The position numbers and the translations under genes were made by a program. Under the pieces are notes generated by a model. It was not told the DNA's origin. It was given only the letters and a program-made list of their open reading frames with translations, and made no database searches. A stretch of 64,000 bases of DNA from NCBI GenBank assembly GCA_029204225.1, contig CM055098.1, forward strand, positions 14,894,533 to 14,958,532, in the 5' to 3' direction. Shown here piece after piece: positions 1 through 9,600 of the stretch (position 1 is its first letter; every line of letters starts with the position of its first letter). This stretch comes from Diphasiastrum complanatum (lineage: Eukaryota; Streptophyta; Lycopodiopsida; Lycopodiales; Lycopodiaceae).

Positions 1-190
1 GTCTCATCAAATCAACTTGAGATTGACGTTTCCATGGCATCCCTCGTGAGGAGCGGATCTGCCAGTTACGTTCACTGTCTAAGGTGGACTCAGAGGAGCA
101 CTTTTTGTTCAGATGTCCAGTCTACTATGAGATTAGAGGGAGATGCCATTGCCTTCTTCAACTCCTTCAACTCCTTTGCATGTTGCAGTT
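1..190 (+). pseudogene. LINE ORF2 C-terminal (zf-RVT) fragment
   Basis: This is the tail end of a LINE ORF2. Reading from base 39 gives IPREERICQL and then EEHFLFRCPVYYEIRG, which matches the zinc-knuckle region of the fuller LINE at 14,060-14,160 (HFLFKCPAYYEIRG). Family knowledge: this zf-RVT knuckle follows the reverse transcriptase in L1-like plant LINEs. The first Cys (60-62), the His (99-101) and the last Cys (114-116) remain, but the second Cys of the usual CxxC has become Arg. The left part lies outside the window. It is a non-functional remnant. Confidence 0.7.
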
Positions 191-243
191 CCTATCTCCC
201 CATCAATTCCTTTTCTTGATAATAACTTGCTTTAGCTCTACCT

Positions 244-990
244 TTGACTCCGAATAATCCAGATTCAAGTAATCTAGAAGCACTTTTGCCTCCATCCTTC
301 ATGATCTCCGTTCTTCATGCAAATCAAGAAAGAATATTTCAGTACCTTAACAACCATCAAGAAAAACTTGCTTCTCATGAATCTATGATTTTAGCCGTGC
401 AAATGCACCTTCAGAAGCTAGATATGTCCATTGAAGAACTCAAGAAAGAAGTTGCGGCTGTCAATATCGAGGTTGCGACTGTCAAAATTGAAGTGTCTTC
501 TCAATCTACCTCAGCTAAGATCCAGCAGCTCAAAGCAAAAGCGGAACTGCATCACATGGTTGTCCGATCATGTGTAGATGTACTCAAAGGTTCATCTCTT
601 GCCATTCTTCCATCATCTTGAATAATCTCAGCCACGTTCACTGAAGTCAATTTGCAAGAGAAAGCTCTTAATGTTCGCGTTCGAGGTATTCCGTTTCCCA
701 AAACGCTATTGGAGAGGCTAAGATTTTATTGGAAGATAACTGTTAGCACCACTACAAAGGTATGGAAACTGGTTGGCGACCTAAGAAAGATCCAGATACC
801 CTTGTTATATGCTTCACTTCAGTGTCTCATCGTCGTAAAGTGTTTATAGATCAAAGTTGCGCAACACCAAAATCTACTTGGACGAAGACCTCACTTTCAT
901 CCAGGTGCAAGAACACAAAAAGGCAAGACAGGAAGCTACAACAACTGGTAAACGGCTTATTTATCGTGATGGTATGATCCGATTTGTAAT
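244..990 (+). pseudogene. LINE ORF1 (coiled coil plus RNA-binding region), no ORF2 behind it
   Basis: ORF1 of L1-like LINEs is an RNA-binding chaperone that coats the element RNA. Bases 244-621 give an open frame with a P/S-rich start, then a heptad-like coiled coil (NQERIFQYLNNHQEKL, SIEELKKEVAAVN) ending in KIQQLKAKAELHHMVVRS. The frame beginning near 650 has LNVRVRGIP, like LNIRVCGVED in the LINE at 10,780. A second frame has DTLVICFTSVSHRRKVFI, and from base 854 a third has KIYLDEDLTFIQVQEHKKA and GKRLIYRDGM, paralleling the ORF1 C-terminus at 10,980-11,100. At least two frame shifts and a stop break it. No endonuclease or RT follows; the sequence goes directly to a LINE 3' end at 1,251. 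It could be an ORF1-only element or a deletion product. Confidence 0.65.
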
Positions 991-1171
991 TGTAAACCTA
1001 TTGTAATCAATGAGAGTTTGAATTCTGAGAGTGAATAGAAATGAAGAGATGCCCAGTTGAACTTGTAAATGGTCTTTGTACCATATATTCCTGGCCATGA
1101 ATCTCTTCTTAGTTAGCTAGTTGATTTAGTTAGTTTGCTTGACGGCATTGATCCGTCCTTGTTCCATCTTT

Positions 1172-1251
1172 CTAATGTACTTTTTTTGTCTTATATGCCT
1201 TATGGCATGGAAAAGACATTAATAAATCTTTCTTTCTTTCTTCTTTCTTCC
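1172..1251 (+). repeat. LINE 3' terminus: stem-loop and TTTC tail (copy 1)
   Basis: The stem ATGCC (1195-1199) pairs with GGCAT (1204-1208) around the loop TTAT. It is followed by GGAAAAGACATTAATAAA and a (TTTC)n-like tail to 1,251. The same layout recurs at 9,362, 14,702 and 30,366 and, inverted, at 20,735. Bases 991-1171 are the presumed 3' UTR and have no coding signal. Confidence 0.75.
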
Positions 1252-1366
1252 TAGTGCTCCATCCCTCCATCTCCCTCCTCACCATCGCCCGGAAAACTAG
1301 GGGGAGCCCATTCTCCCCCTCCCCTCCATCTCACCCCCCTCACCACACCCCTCGCCTCCCTTCCCC
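1252..1366 (+). repeat. LINE 5' UTR-like segment with GC hairpin
   Basis: A C-rich stretch starts directly after the tail of the preceding LINE. GGGGGAG (1300-1306) can pair with CTCCCCC (1313-1319). The same context (TCGCC, A-run, GGGGAGCCCA, CTCCCCCTCCCC) begins the full-length LINE at 9,520-9,560, so I read this as a LINE 5' end. It stops near 1,366, where copia sequence begins. Confidence 0.5.
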
Positions 1367-2540
1367 TTCGTTTGGCTGCAGCGCAAATGCAAGTTGCAGA
1401 TTCTCAAAGTTTAGGTTCTTCATCTACACCAAAAAGGAAGGGTAATTGCAACTATTGCGGTAAATACGGGCATTTTGCTTTTGAATGTCGTAAGAAGCAG
1501 AGTGAGCAAAAGAAAGGCAAGCAAACTGGTCACTTTGCTGAGAAGGTTGCAAACAACAATAATGAAGACAACAAAAATAAGCCACGAGTGCTGGTTGGTG
1601 CATAGAATATGGTGCCTCTAAACACATGACTTCACATCGAGAATGGTTTCATTCTTCTTTATAGCTTGTATCCCGAGCCAGGAAGCCTATGCTGCTATGA
1701 ATACTGATCAAAATAAGTTATGGCATGAGAGATATGGCCACTTGAGTTATCAAAGCCTACAAGTCCTAAAGAAACATGACTTTTCTAAGGCATGTGCAAT
1801 TGGGAAACAACAAAGTAAGAAGCTGCCTAAGAATGAAGTTGTTAGGGCAAAGTAAGAGCTTGAGATTGTACACTCAAATTTGTGTCGCAAACTAGAGGGG
1901 GGGCTTTCTACTTCATGACCTTCATCGCTGACTTTTCATGGAAGGTATGGGTTTATTTTTTGAAGTAAAAATCTGAGGCGAAGTACATCAAAATTTGTAA
2001 TGATTTGATTGAAACTCAAATAGCCAAGATGATAAAGGTACTCAGATTTTGACAAAGGTGGTGAGAACAAAATGATGTTGCTGAAAGGAAGAGCCGGTCC
2101 ATAGTTGAGCAGTTGCAGCTTATTTTCGTTGGGACATTCAACAAATGGATGTCAAAAGTGCCTTCCTCAATGCTGAATTGAAGGAAGAGACTTACATGGA
2201 GCAGTCACAAGGATTTGAGGCTAAAGGTCAAAAAAATCTGGTATGTAAGCTTAAGAAGGCTCTATATGGGTTAAAACAAGCGGATAGGGCATGGTACAGT
2301 CATATTGATGATTACTTCACAAAGAAAAACTTTGTTAGAAGTAAATCCGATTGTAACTTGTATGTTTCGAGGGAGAAAGAGGACATAGTAATAATTGTTC
2401 TCTATGTTGATGACCTAGTCATTACAAGTAGCAATAAGTTACTTATTGGTAAGGTCAAAAAAAATCTTTCACGTAAATTTGACATGAAAGATATGGGCTT
2501 GATACATTGTTGCCTAGGATTAGAAGTGTGCAATGTTTAA
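1367..2540 (+). pseudogene. Ty1/copia gag-pol deletion derivative
   Basis: Remnants appear in copia order. A Gag zinc knuckle, CNYCGKYGHFAFEC (CX2CX4HX4C), sits at about 1,447-1,490. The pre-integrase domain LWHERYGHLSYQSLQVLKKH follows near 1,720. Integrase scraps run to about 2,110 and end in VAERKSRSIVE, the last integrase catalytic Glu region. This abuts RT directly: MDVKSAFLNAELKEE (2,145), KALYGLKQADRAWY, and the catalytic LYVDDLVITS (about 2,400). The integrase C-terminus and RT N-terminus are deleted and there are several stops. The knuckle is nearly identical to the minus-strand copia at 6,700, so both belong to one family. No LTRs are visible. It is non-autonomous. Confidence 0.85.
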
Positions 2541-2614
2541 TGCACCGATTCGAATCGATGGTTCGGATCGGCAGTTCAAATCGGTTACAAGGTCTGTTCG
2601 ATCCAGGTGCATTA
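2538..2614. repeat. Short inverted-repeat segment, possible miniature element
   Basis: TAATGCACC (2538-2546) is the exact inverse of GGTGCATTA (2606-2614). The inside is rich in TTCGAATC/TTCGGATCGG motifs and has no coding content. It sits at the junction between the copia fragment and the gypsy fragment. I see no clear target-site duplication, so the transposon reading is tentative. Confidence 0.3.
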
Positions 2615-2639
2615 TCTGAAAGTTAATTTCATCTTGATA

Positions 2640-2997
2640 CCCCTGAATATCAAGATTTAAGTTACTTACCATAGTTTCCCAAATTTTCTTGTCTTCACCC
2701 TTGGCTAAAGAAACTATTTACCTATGCTGACTAGGTACCTCTAGAAGTCTGAGCTTCTTAACTAGGGTGTAGTTGATGAAATTATGGGTTGCCCCATCAT
2801 CAACCATGACTCTTACTAACTAGTTGCCAATTTTACCATGCATACGTACTAGGTCATGTGGCCCAAAGCTGAAGGGTCTCGCTAGCATTGCAGAAGTTAA
2901 TTGGCAACAGTGTTCATGATCTTCATGAAACACTTTTATCTTGGAAGCTGCCGAGTCACTTGGGAAGCTTACAGTCTAAACAAGATGAACTTGCTCT
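2640..2997 (-). pseudogene. Ty3/gypsy aspartic protease fragment
   Basis: On the minus strand, downstream of the Gag knuckle, the frame reads SAMLARPFSFGPHDLVRMHG, a stop, then VRVMVDDGATHNFINYTLVKK. This is the retropepsin signature of plant gypsy elements (usually VDTGATHSFI), here with DDGA in place of DTGA. The protease would cleave the Gag-Pol polyprotein. A stop lies 5 codons before the active-site block, and the fragment ends near 2,640 with no RT. It forms one unit with the gag at 2,998-4,048. Confidence 0.7.
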
Positions 2998-4048
2998 TTA
3001 TCTTTTTTTATCTTTTTTAATGAATGGCCCCTTGGGACACTGTCTGACTATGTGACCCTTGCCCATACACACAAAGCACAAATGTTCTTGTTTGGCTTTC
3101 TCAAAATCTTCTGGTTTTGAGGGTTGTATGAGTGATGGACGTTTCTGAAGAGCTTCATTCTTAACTTTTTCTTCTTTCTTTCTTTTTAAAAATTTCTTTT
3201 TGAATTGAAAGTCTTTTTGAGTAGGCTGCTCAAAAAAGGATTGTTGTTTCGCCTTCTTCCTACCCACTGAATCATCATAGATTTGAGCATATCTAAGAGC
3301 TTGCTCTAAGGTAGTAGGCGAGTTTCTCTGGACCTCTACTTTGTATTCATCTCGAAGCCCATGGACAAACCCTCTGACTTTCTAATAGTCATCCATATTT
3401 TTTATCTTTACTATGGCCTCTCGATACTGCGAGATATACTGTATTAAGGATTTGTCCATTATTGTTCTCTCCCAGGCTTCCCAGGCTCTATGAAGTTCAT
3501 TTTCAGGTAGAAACACTTGTAGGAAGGCCTCTTCAAAAGCCTTCCATGACCGGGGGGTCTGCCCGGTCTCCTGCAGGTTTAACCACCACTTATAGGCCAT
3601 GGGTCCTAAGGAAAGACTGGCCTCGATTGCTTGCAAATGGTCAGGGGTCTGTTTAAGAGCATGTATGTTCTTCCATTTGCTGAGGAAGGTATGTAAAATG
3701 TCAGCATTTCTATCCTTCTCTTCCCCAATAAAAGTAAGAGGTTTTAAGTCTTCAAAAGACACTGGGATGAGAACGTATAGGCTCACCCGATACTGATGGA
3801 AGTGGTGAAGGGGACGGTTGAGAAGTGGAAGGGAGACTTCCTTTCGCTAAAGCCAGTTTCAATTCATCCACCTCTGTTACCAAGTGGAGATGTTGCTCTT
3901 TGGTAACCAAATCGTCTAGTTCTTCGACGAATTGTTCATGTTCTTCCACTTCCATGGGTTCTTTCCCTTTACTGAAAACAAAGGCTTCTGTTTCCAATTC
4001 GTCGATGCCTCTCTCTGGGGGTTGATCAAGTCCCTGAGGAGTGGTCAT
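2998..4048 (-). pseudogene. Ty3/gypsy gag
   Basis: Gag forms the particle of the retroelement. The ATG at 4,048 begins MTTPQGLDQPPERGIDE, with an acidic coiled stretch (EEHEQFVEELDDL). After a frame shift near 3,780 comes the gag core, with SFEDLKPLTFIGEEKDRN, MAYKWWLNLQETG, SWKAFEEAFLQVF and YISQYREAIVKI. These are hallmarks of the plant retrotransposon gag domain. One stop interrupts at 3,382. A basic linker and the knuckle CFVCMGKGHIVRQC (CX2CX4HX4C) follow at about 3,020-3,070. The protease continues downstream. No LTR or primer-binding site was found in 4,050-4,447. Confidence 0.85.
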
Positions 4049-4447
4049 TTTCGGACGGAAAAAGATGTACCTTAGATTCTGACTACAACAAGAAGAAAGA
4101 TTGACTAAAACTGGAAAAAACGAAAGGTCGAGTACTTACCTCTGTCTCAGGTCTGTACTTCCAAAGAAAAAGCAAGAAAACTCCTCAGTCTTTCTGTGGC
4201 TGACAAAACTGGCTCCCCACACTCACTGCATGCAGGATCCACTGCAAGGAGGAACTGATTGAAGGTAGTCTGGAAGATTTAGCTTCAGATTGGCCGAAAA
4301 AACCCTGGCTATTAGGCTGTAAGCTGGTTATTACTGAAAGAAAACTTGATTTTTCATCAAAAAGGGTGAAAAAACAGCCTATAAACGACGATGAATAGCC
4401 TGATGTCCTCAACTCTTCATGAAGGCCAAATATGAACTTGTGGACTA
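4049..4447. other. Unassigned segment between gypsy gag and copia RT
   Basis: This stretch lies upstream of the minus-strand gypsy gag and presumably includes its leader. Apart from short non-conserved frames I see no coding domain, LTR terminus or primer-binding site. Confidence 0.4.
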
Positions 4448-4939
4448 CTAGCCACTTGGGAATCTCTTATGGAATTTTGATATGTAGGACCCCTTGGATC
4501 GCTGAAATCTGACAAAAAATTCACGGTCTTCACCTTCCCTGAAGAGATAAAGATTGCAATCAGACTTACTCTTCTCAAACCCTTGCCTTGCAAAGTACTC
4601 GTCAATTCGGCTATACCAAGGCCAAAGCGGTCCGATAGATGTCATCCCAACAACGGGTGCGAATGTCTCATCATAGTCTAGCCTCTCCTGCTGGGCGTAA
4701 CCTTTCGCCACCAACCTTGCCTTGTACTTGTCCATTGTTTGGCATGAAACTTGGTCTTATAGACCCACTTGCAACCTATTGGTTGCTTCCCTTCTGGCAA
4801 TGTAGTGAGCTCTCATGTGTCGTTCTCGACAATGGAGTCGTACTCCTCCTGCATGGCATGTTGCCATACCTTTTCCTTCACGGCTTCATGAAAGAACTGT
4901 GGCTCATCTGCATCCAGAATAGTGGACATAAGAGCAAAG
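4448..4939 (-). pseudogene. Copia reverse transcriptase, N-terminal part with internal deletion
   Basis: RT copies the element RNA. Minus-strand frames give EPQFFHEAVKEKVWQHAM and QEEYDSIVEND, a stop, then LPEGKQPIGCKWVYKTKF. From 4,735 comes MDKYKARLVAKGYAQQE followed by DYDETFAPVVGM. The frame then jumps straight to YSRIDEYFARQGF and KSDCNLYLFREGED, so the block with DVKSAFLN and KALYGLKQ is missing and the catalytic YVDD block is never reached. The end near 4,450 abuts the gypsy fragment. It continues the integrase at 4,940-6,423 and cannot be active. Confidence 0.85.
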
Positions 4940-6423
4940 TTAGCTCTCATGAGACCTAAGAGATCTTCTGGCACCCAGTTCACTGCTCTCTCCTTCTTCC
5001 ATCATTTGGCCCTCTTTGATTGTTTCCCAATACCACCTAGATAGCTTCTTCCTAGCGGTAGGCGATGCGGATGGTGACCACGTATCCCATGGTACTATCT
5101 TAGTCTTCCGTTTGTCCCCAATTTCAGCTTCCAGTACTTGGCCAAATTGAGGTCTCGAACCCTGTTGTTGCACTTGCTCTTGAGGCTCACAAGGCTCTAG
5201 ACTAGGATCTTCATCCGTGGAATCAATCGAGGGTAGGAACTCAGAAGTTCCATCTTTCTCCTGCTCCTGTATCTTGGGTGAATGCTCTTCATCAAAGATG
5301 ACGTCTCGACTTAGGATCTTCTTCCCGTTTTCGAGATCATATAGCACATAGGCTTTCTCGCCTTCACTATACCGCAGGAAGATACACTTCACGGATTTTG
5401 CATCAAGTTTCTTCCGCAAGTCCTTTGGTATATGTGCATATGCCGTACACCCAAATACTCGTAAGCTGCCCACTTTGGGCTTGTTGCCACTATACGCTTC
5501 TTCAGGCGTGATTCCTTCAACCGCTTTGGTTGGGCTTCCATCCAATAGAAAAATAGCAGTTGCTACCGCTTCCGCAAAAAGGAATTTGGCAACCCCTTTG
5601 CCTTGAGCATGCTCCTCGCACACTCAACTATTGACCTGTTTTTCCGCTCAGCCACGCCATTCTGCTATGGTGTATGTGGAGTGGCAAACTGTCTCTTTAT
5701 CCCACATGCATTGCAAAGATCTTTGAACTCATCAGAAATATACTCACCACCCTTGTCTGACCTGAAAGTCTTTAGCCTCTTCCTTGTGTGGTTTTCCACC
5801 AAAGCTTTCCAATGTTTAAAGTATTTGAACACTTTTCAGCTTCAGAAAATAGACCCATACCTTCCGTGAGAAATCATCTACGAAGGTCATGAGATAGTAC
5901 GCCCCCCCTGCTGATCTGGTCTGCATGGGACCGCACAAATCTGAATGCACAAGCTCAAGAATGCCCTTTGCCCTGGTAGCTTTTCCCTTTGGAAACCTTT
6001 GCCTCTGTTTCTTTCCTAGTGCACAAGCCTCACATGTATCTGAAGAAGACTTAATGCTAGGAAGATCTACTACCATATTGTGCTTTTTCAAAACTTGTAA
6101 ACTTTGATAGCTCAAATGACCATACCTCTCGTGCCAAAGCTTGTCCTGATTAGCATCCCCTGTGACAAGGCCTCTTGGCTAGGAATGGTTGTGTAAAGCT
6201 TGTAAAGACCCCCTTCTTGCATTCCCTTGGCTACCACCTTGAAGCTTTGATCTTTGTCTTTTACCAAACAGGTAGATTTGTCAAACTCCACCAACATGTT
6301 TTGTTTGGTAATGGCACCAACAGATAGCAAGTTCTTATCCAACCCTGGTACATGCAACACACTCTTGATTACCTTCACCTCTCCTGATGACAGCTGCACT
6401 GGAACTGTGCCTTTGCCCCTCAC
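4940..6423 (-). pseudogene. Copia pre-integrase domain and integrase
   Basis: Integrase inserts the cDNA. From 6,423 downward: the protease-to-integrase linker (VLHVPGLDKNLLSVGAIT), then KLWHERYGHLSYQSLQVLKKH and CEACALGKKQRQRF (the HHCC zinc region). The catalytic core follows: HSDLCGPM (first Asp), FVDDFSRKVWVYFLK, RSDKGGEY (second Asp) and QNGVAERKNRS (Glu). All three DDE residues remain. A frame shift lies near 5,820, a stop replaces a residue just before QNG, and another shift is near 5,580. The C-terminal part (GSPTKAVEGITPEEAY, LRVFGCTAYAHIP, VKCIFLRYSEGEKAYVLYD) is typical of plant copia. It lies between the protease (6,466-6,867) and the RT. Confidence 0.9.
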
Positions 6424-6465
6424 CTCATGCGTAGAGTTATCTCCAAGGCATACTTGCTGACCATT

Positions 6466-6867
6466 TCATGTCTCCTCATAGGTGTTGAACCAATGTCTAT
6501 GAGGTGTCATGTGCTTTGAGGCTCCAGAATCAATGTACCATCCACCAAACGTGGATTCAGATGATAGGGCTGCGGTGAATAGATCAAGCCCTCCAGATTG
6601 CTCCTCCCATGCAACTTTGTCAACAAAGTGACCCTGCTGGTTCTTTCCCTTCTTCTGATCACTTTGTCTCTTCCGGCATTCAAAAGCGAAATGCCCATAC
6701 TTGCCACAATAGTTGCAGTTACCCTTTCTCTTGGGTGTAGATGAGGAATTGGTGCTCCTCTCCAACCTGTAACTTGGACACCTGCTGCTCCAAGCTTTGC
6801 TTTGAGTTCTTCCCTTTGCCTTTGCCTTTCTTCTAAAAGTTCTACTTCTTCTTAGAAGCAAATGCAT
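6466..6867 (-). pseudogene. Copia Gag zinc knuckle and aspartic protease
   Basis: The frame contains SSSTPKRKGNCNYCGKYGHF and then AFECRKRQSDQKKG, a CX2CX4HX4C RNA-binding knuckle. After it comes the protease start FGGWYIDSGASKHMTPHRHW with the catalytic DSGA. The upstream gag (6,842-7,471) is in another frame, so a shift separates gag and knuckle near 6,850. The knuckle is nearly identical to the one at 1,440-1,490 on the plus strand, which identifies a shared family. Confidence 0.9.
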
Positions 6868-7471
6868 GTTTTGGATTATCTTCCCTTGAAGAAAGATTCT
6901 TCCTTCTCATCTCCTCTTGTAAAAGAAGACCACATAACTCCCCAAAGGTCGGGAGTTTCTCCCTAGCAATAAGGGACATCACATAGTCTTGATAGTTGAA
7001 TGACAAGCTATTCAAGACTATGGGGACAATACTCTTGTCACTTACTGTCTCTCCAACTGAAGCGAGTTGATCCATAAGGTCCTTGACCTTTGTGATGTGA
7101 TCACCAATTGTTGCACCTGCTTCCATCTTGAGAGTATGTAACCTGTTTTGCAAATACACAAGCCTGGCTAAATCCACTGTTTCAAACATAGACTTCAGAA
7201 TAGTCCAAGCATCCACTGCATCCTTTGCATTGCAAATGTGAGGAATAATATTGTCCTTGACAGAAAGACTGATCATCCTATGGGCTTTCTGTCTCTTGTT
7301 TATGTAGTCCTTCAATTCAGGATCAGATGTTGGTACAAGCTCTATACCTGTCATTAACTCCCAGCAATTCCTGTCCATCAAGATGTTAGCCATCTTGAAC
7401 TTCCACACTCTATAGTTTGTGCCATCAACTTTGCTAGATTCACCCAACAAACTCTCCCCAAGACTAGCCAT
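6842..7471 (-). pseudogene. Copia gag (UBN2-type)
   Basis: The ATG at 7,471 starts MASLGESLLGESSKVDGTN, followed by YRVWKFKMANILMDRNCWEL. Further blocks are AHRMISLSVKDNIIPHI, DAVDAWTILKSMFET, RLVYLQNRLHTLKMEAG, DHITKVKDLMDQL and VPIVLNSLSFNYQDYV. This is the Retrotran_gag_2/UBN2 fold that packs copia RNA. About 210 codons are open without a stop, so it is the best-preserved part of this element. The in-frame start at 7,537 is not an ATG, and I prefer 7,471. The leader 7,472-7,740 shows no LTR or primer-binding site that I can identify. Confidence 0.9.
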
Positions 7472-7739
7472 GCTAAAATTTGTGCTCAAACAGAAGCTCA
7501 ACCTGAAAAAGATTAGATAAGAAACAACTTCCAGCAACTAGGGTTTGACCCCAAACTAGGTTATGTAGCCACTTGAAGGCAACCCTTCAGCTCCTGCTTT
7601 TGACTTTGCCACTTGGTATGGCCTTACTAGCACATGCACTAGGCCCCACCGGTTCAATAACCAAAAGCCCCTACAGAATATGCGCTCTACTTTTGTGTAA
7701 GCTCCTCCAGAAAGACTTCCCAAAACTCAGCTAGGATTT

Positions 7740-8435
7740 GAAAAAAAGCTCCCTCTTTCAAGATTGAGGTGCTTGTAAAGTAATGATCGCAGCAATAGTC
7801 TCCTCTGTGAAGCCAAGAGAAGATAACCTCTGGAAAAGGAGATGTCTCGGAACAGAGTCAAAAGCTTTGTGGAAGTCCACAAAGGAGCAGTGAACTCTCT
7901 GTCTCCGATGTCGTGCCTCCTCAATAATGCATCTCAAAATGAAGATCTGATCTGATGTAGAATATCTTGCAGCCCCATAGCGTGTAAATCCTCAGTCTCA
8001 ACAAAAGATCCAGTAACCATCTGTGATGTAGAACCATAAATCTTAGACAAAGTGTGACCAATCATAATGGTGCGGTAGTTTTCTACATTCATGGGATCAC
8101 CTGCCTTGAGGATGGGATGAAGGATATTAGTACACCATGCCGTTGGAAAACCAAAAGTCACAGCGGTGTTAAAGGCGTGAGCAATATAGGGAGAGATCTA
8201 CAGGCTTTAGGAAATCTACGTTTAGAGAATCATAGTCAGTGGCTTTATGAAGTTTGGCATGTGTAATGGCATTTTCAACCATGTGTAGAGTAAAAAGCGC
8301 GCAGTGGGCAGGTCGTGGTGAGAGTAAGGTAGGAGGGGAGTCCATGGTATATAGTTTCGTGGCATATTCGATCCAGGATTTGGTTGCTATGGGGGCGAAT
8401 GTCGAAGAGTGTCTAGTGAAGTGCTACCCCTGCTA
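7740..8435 (-). pseudogene. LINE ORF2 reverse transcriptase fragment
   Basis: Minus-strand reading gives TKSWIEYATKLYTMD, TLHMVENAITHAKLHKATDYD, SPYIAHAFNTAVTFGFPTAW, CTNILHPILKAGDPMNVENY and RTIMIGHTLSKIYGS. After a shift comes ARHRRQRVHCSFVDFHKAFD with SVPRHLLFQRL, the RT block with the first catalytic Asp. Each block aligns with the LINE at 12,270-12,840. The fragment lacks the endonuclease, the YADD block and the 3' end. It carries several stops and at least two frame shifts, and is truncated at both ends. It belongs to the same family as the full-length copy but is clearly diverged. Confidence 0.8.
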
Positions 8436-8955
8436 AGCACTAATTTAGTTGTAAGTTGTACATAACTCATGGGGCATGTTATTACATTCTCTTGTAAGAG
8501 CCTTGTGGTTTGCCTGATTTTGTAAACTTTTATCGCCTTGGAATAACCTGTGAAGTGAAATGTAGGGGATAGCGCAAGGAATGGGGTGTTTTTGAGGGTG
8601 TGTGGACTTGTTGCTCAAACCTAAGAGGGAATTTGGGGCTCTGAAGTTTCCTTTTTGAATGAATTACTTCTTTCAATGACCATTCTGACTTGGCTAAAGG
8701 TTTGAGGTCCATCGTGGATAATTCAGAATATGAAGGATTTCTCTTCAATTAGTTGATTTCATACTTCGACAGAAGGTTTAAGGTCGATGGCGATGGAATC
8801 CTAGCACATGCTGGGCCTATTTGGTTCTTATATGCTTATACTTCAAGCATAGATGCCTGTTGTGCTGATTTTTGGGCTGAGTGTACCATTTCCGTAAGTA
8901 CGGAACGAGTTAAAATCTTTTCTTGACCAAAAAGAAATTTAAATTTTGATAAAAG
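8436..8955. other. Unassigned intronic segment
   Basis: No coding domain, element terminus or RNA gene is visible here. By position it belongs to the large SHPRH intron downstream of exon 6. Confidence 0.4.
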
Positions 8956-9245
8956 GAGTATCTTCAGCTGCTGATTGGGAATCAGGAATACCTTAGAGAT
9001 ACAATGAAACAGTGCAGAAGTACAATGAAACGAGATGCAAAGAATGTGTTCTGCAACACTTTTTGAGAAAGGATAGTTGTAATTATTTGTGAGCTAGATA
9101 GTTCTATCTTCAGTTACGGCTGACAAAAAATCAAGAATAGTAAACAGGGCGTTCCCCAAATATTCTCAAGAAAAGATAGCTGTAATCAATTCTGAGCTAG
9201 ATATTTGTATCTTCAGCTAATGTTGATGGGAAATCAGAACATACT
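8956..9245 (+). repeat. Degenerate tandem repeat, three copies
   Basis: The motif TATCTTCAG followed by a TGACAAAAATCA-like stretch recurs at 8,959, 9,105 and 9,208. The last two copies, spaced 103 bases apart, also share an upstream block (GAGCTAGATA at 9,091 and 9,194). No protein is encoded. Confidence 0.5.
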
Positions 9246-9407
9246 TTGATACTTCTTCTTAGAGATAGAGAGATAGATATAATAGTTCTCTTCTTTTCAT
9301 TAGTAGATAAATCCGTATGCGGACAGTGCTCCTCACGTTTTTGCACTCTCTTTTGTCTTATGTACCTTTGGGTACCAAAAGACGTTAATAATAATAATTC
9401 TAACTCT

Positions 9408-9466
<59 letters not shown>
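9246..9466 (+). repeat. LINE 3' terminus with (TC)28 tail (copy 2)
   Basis: This is the 3' end of a 5'-truncated LINE. The stem GTACC (9362-9366) pairs with GGTAC (9371-9375) around TTTG. AAAAGACGTTAATAATAATAA follows in two short steps, then a pure TC array at 9,411-9,466. The array is followed at once by the 5' UTR of the next LINE. I find no ORF2 sequence upstream of it. Confidence 0.7.
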
Positions 9467-9469
<3 letters not shown>

Positions 9470-9600
9470 GTAGATGGCTCCTGATCTGTAGAAGGGTGTT
9501 CCTCCCTCAACTGTCTATCGCCAAAAAAGGGAAGGGGAGCCCACGCTCCCCCTCCCCCCCCCACGCACTTCTGCCCGTGTCCACGCTCCCTCAGCGTTTG
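9467..9600 (+). promoter_or_regulatory. LINE 5' UTR with GC hairpin
   Basis: This is the start of the fullest LINE copy. GGGGAGC (9534-9540) pairs with GCTCCCC (9545-9551) around the loop CCAC. A related hairpin is present at 1,300-1,319. L1-like elements carry an internal promoter in the 5' UTR; that role is inferred here from position only. Confidence 0.45.

Noticed and set aside
8530-8748. 72-codon minus-strand frame, examined as a further SHPRH exon
   Set aside because: It does not match the expected post-GTPIQ region (THKFFK, MWRSSK), and no splice sites fit the phase.
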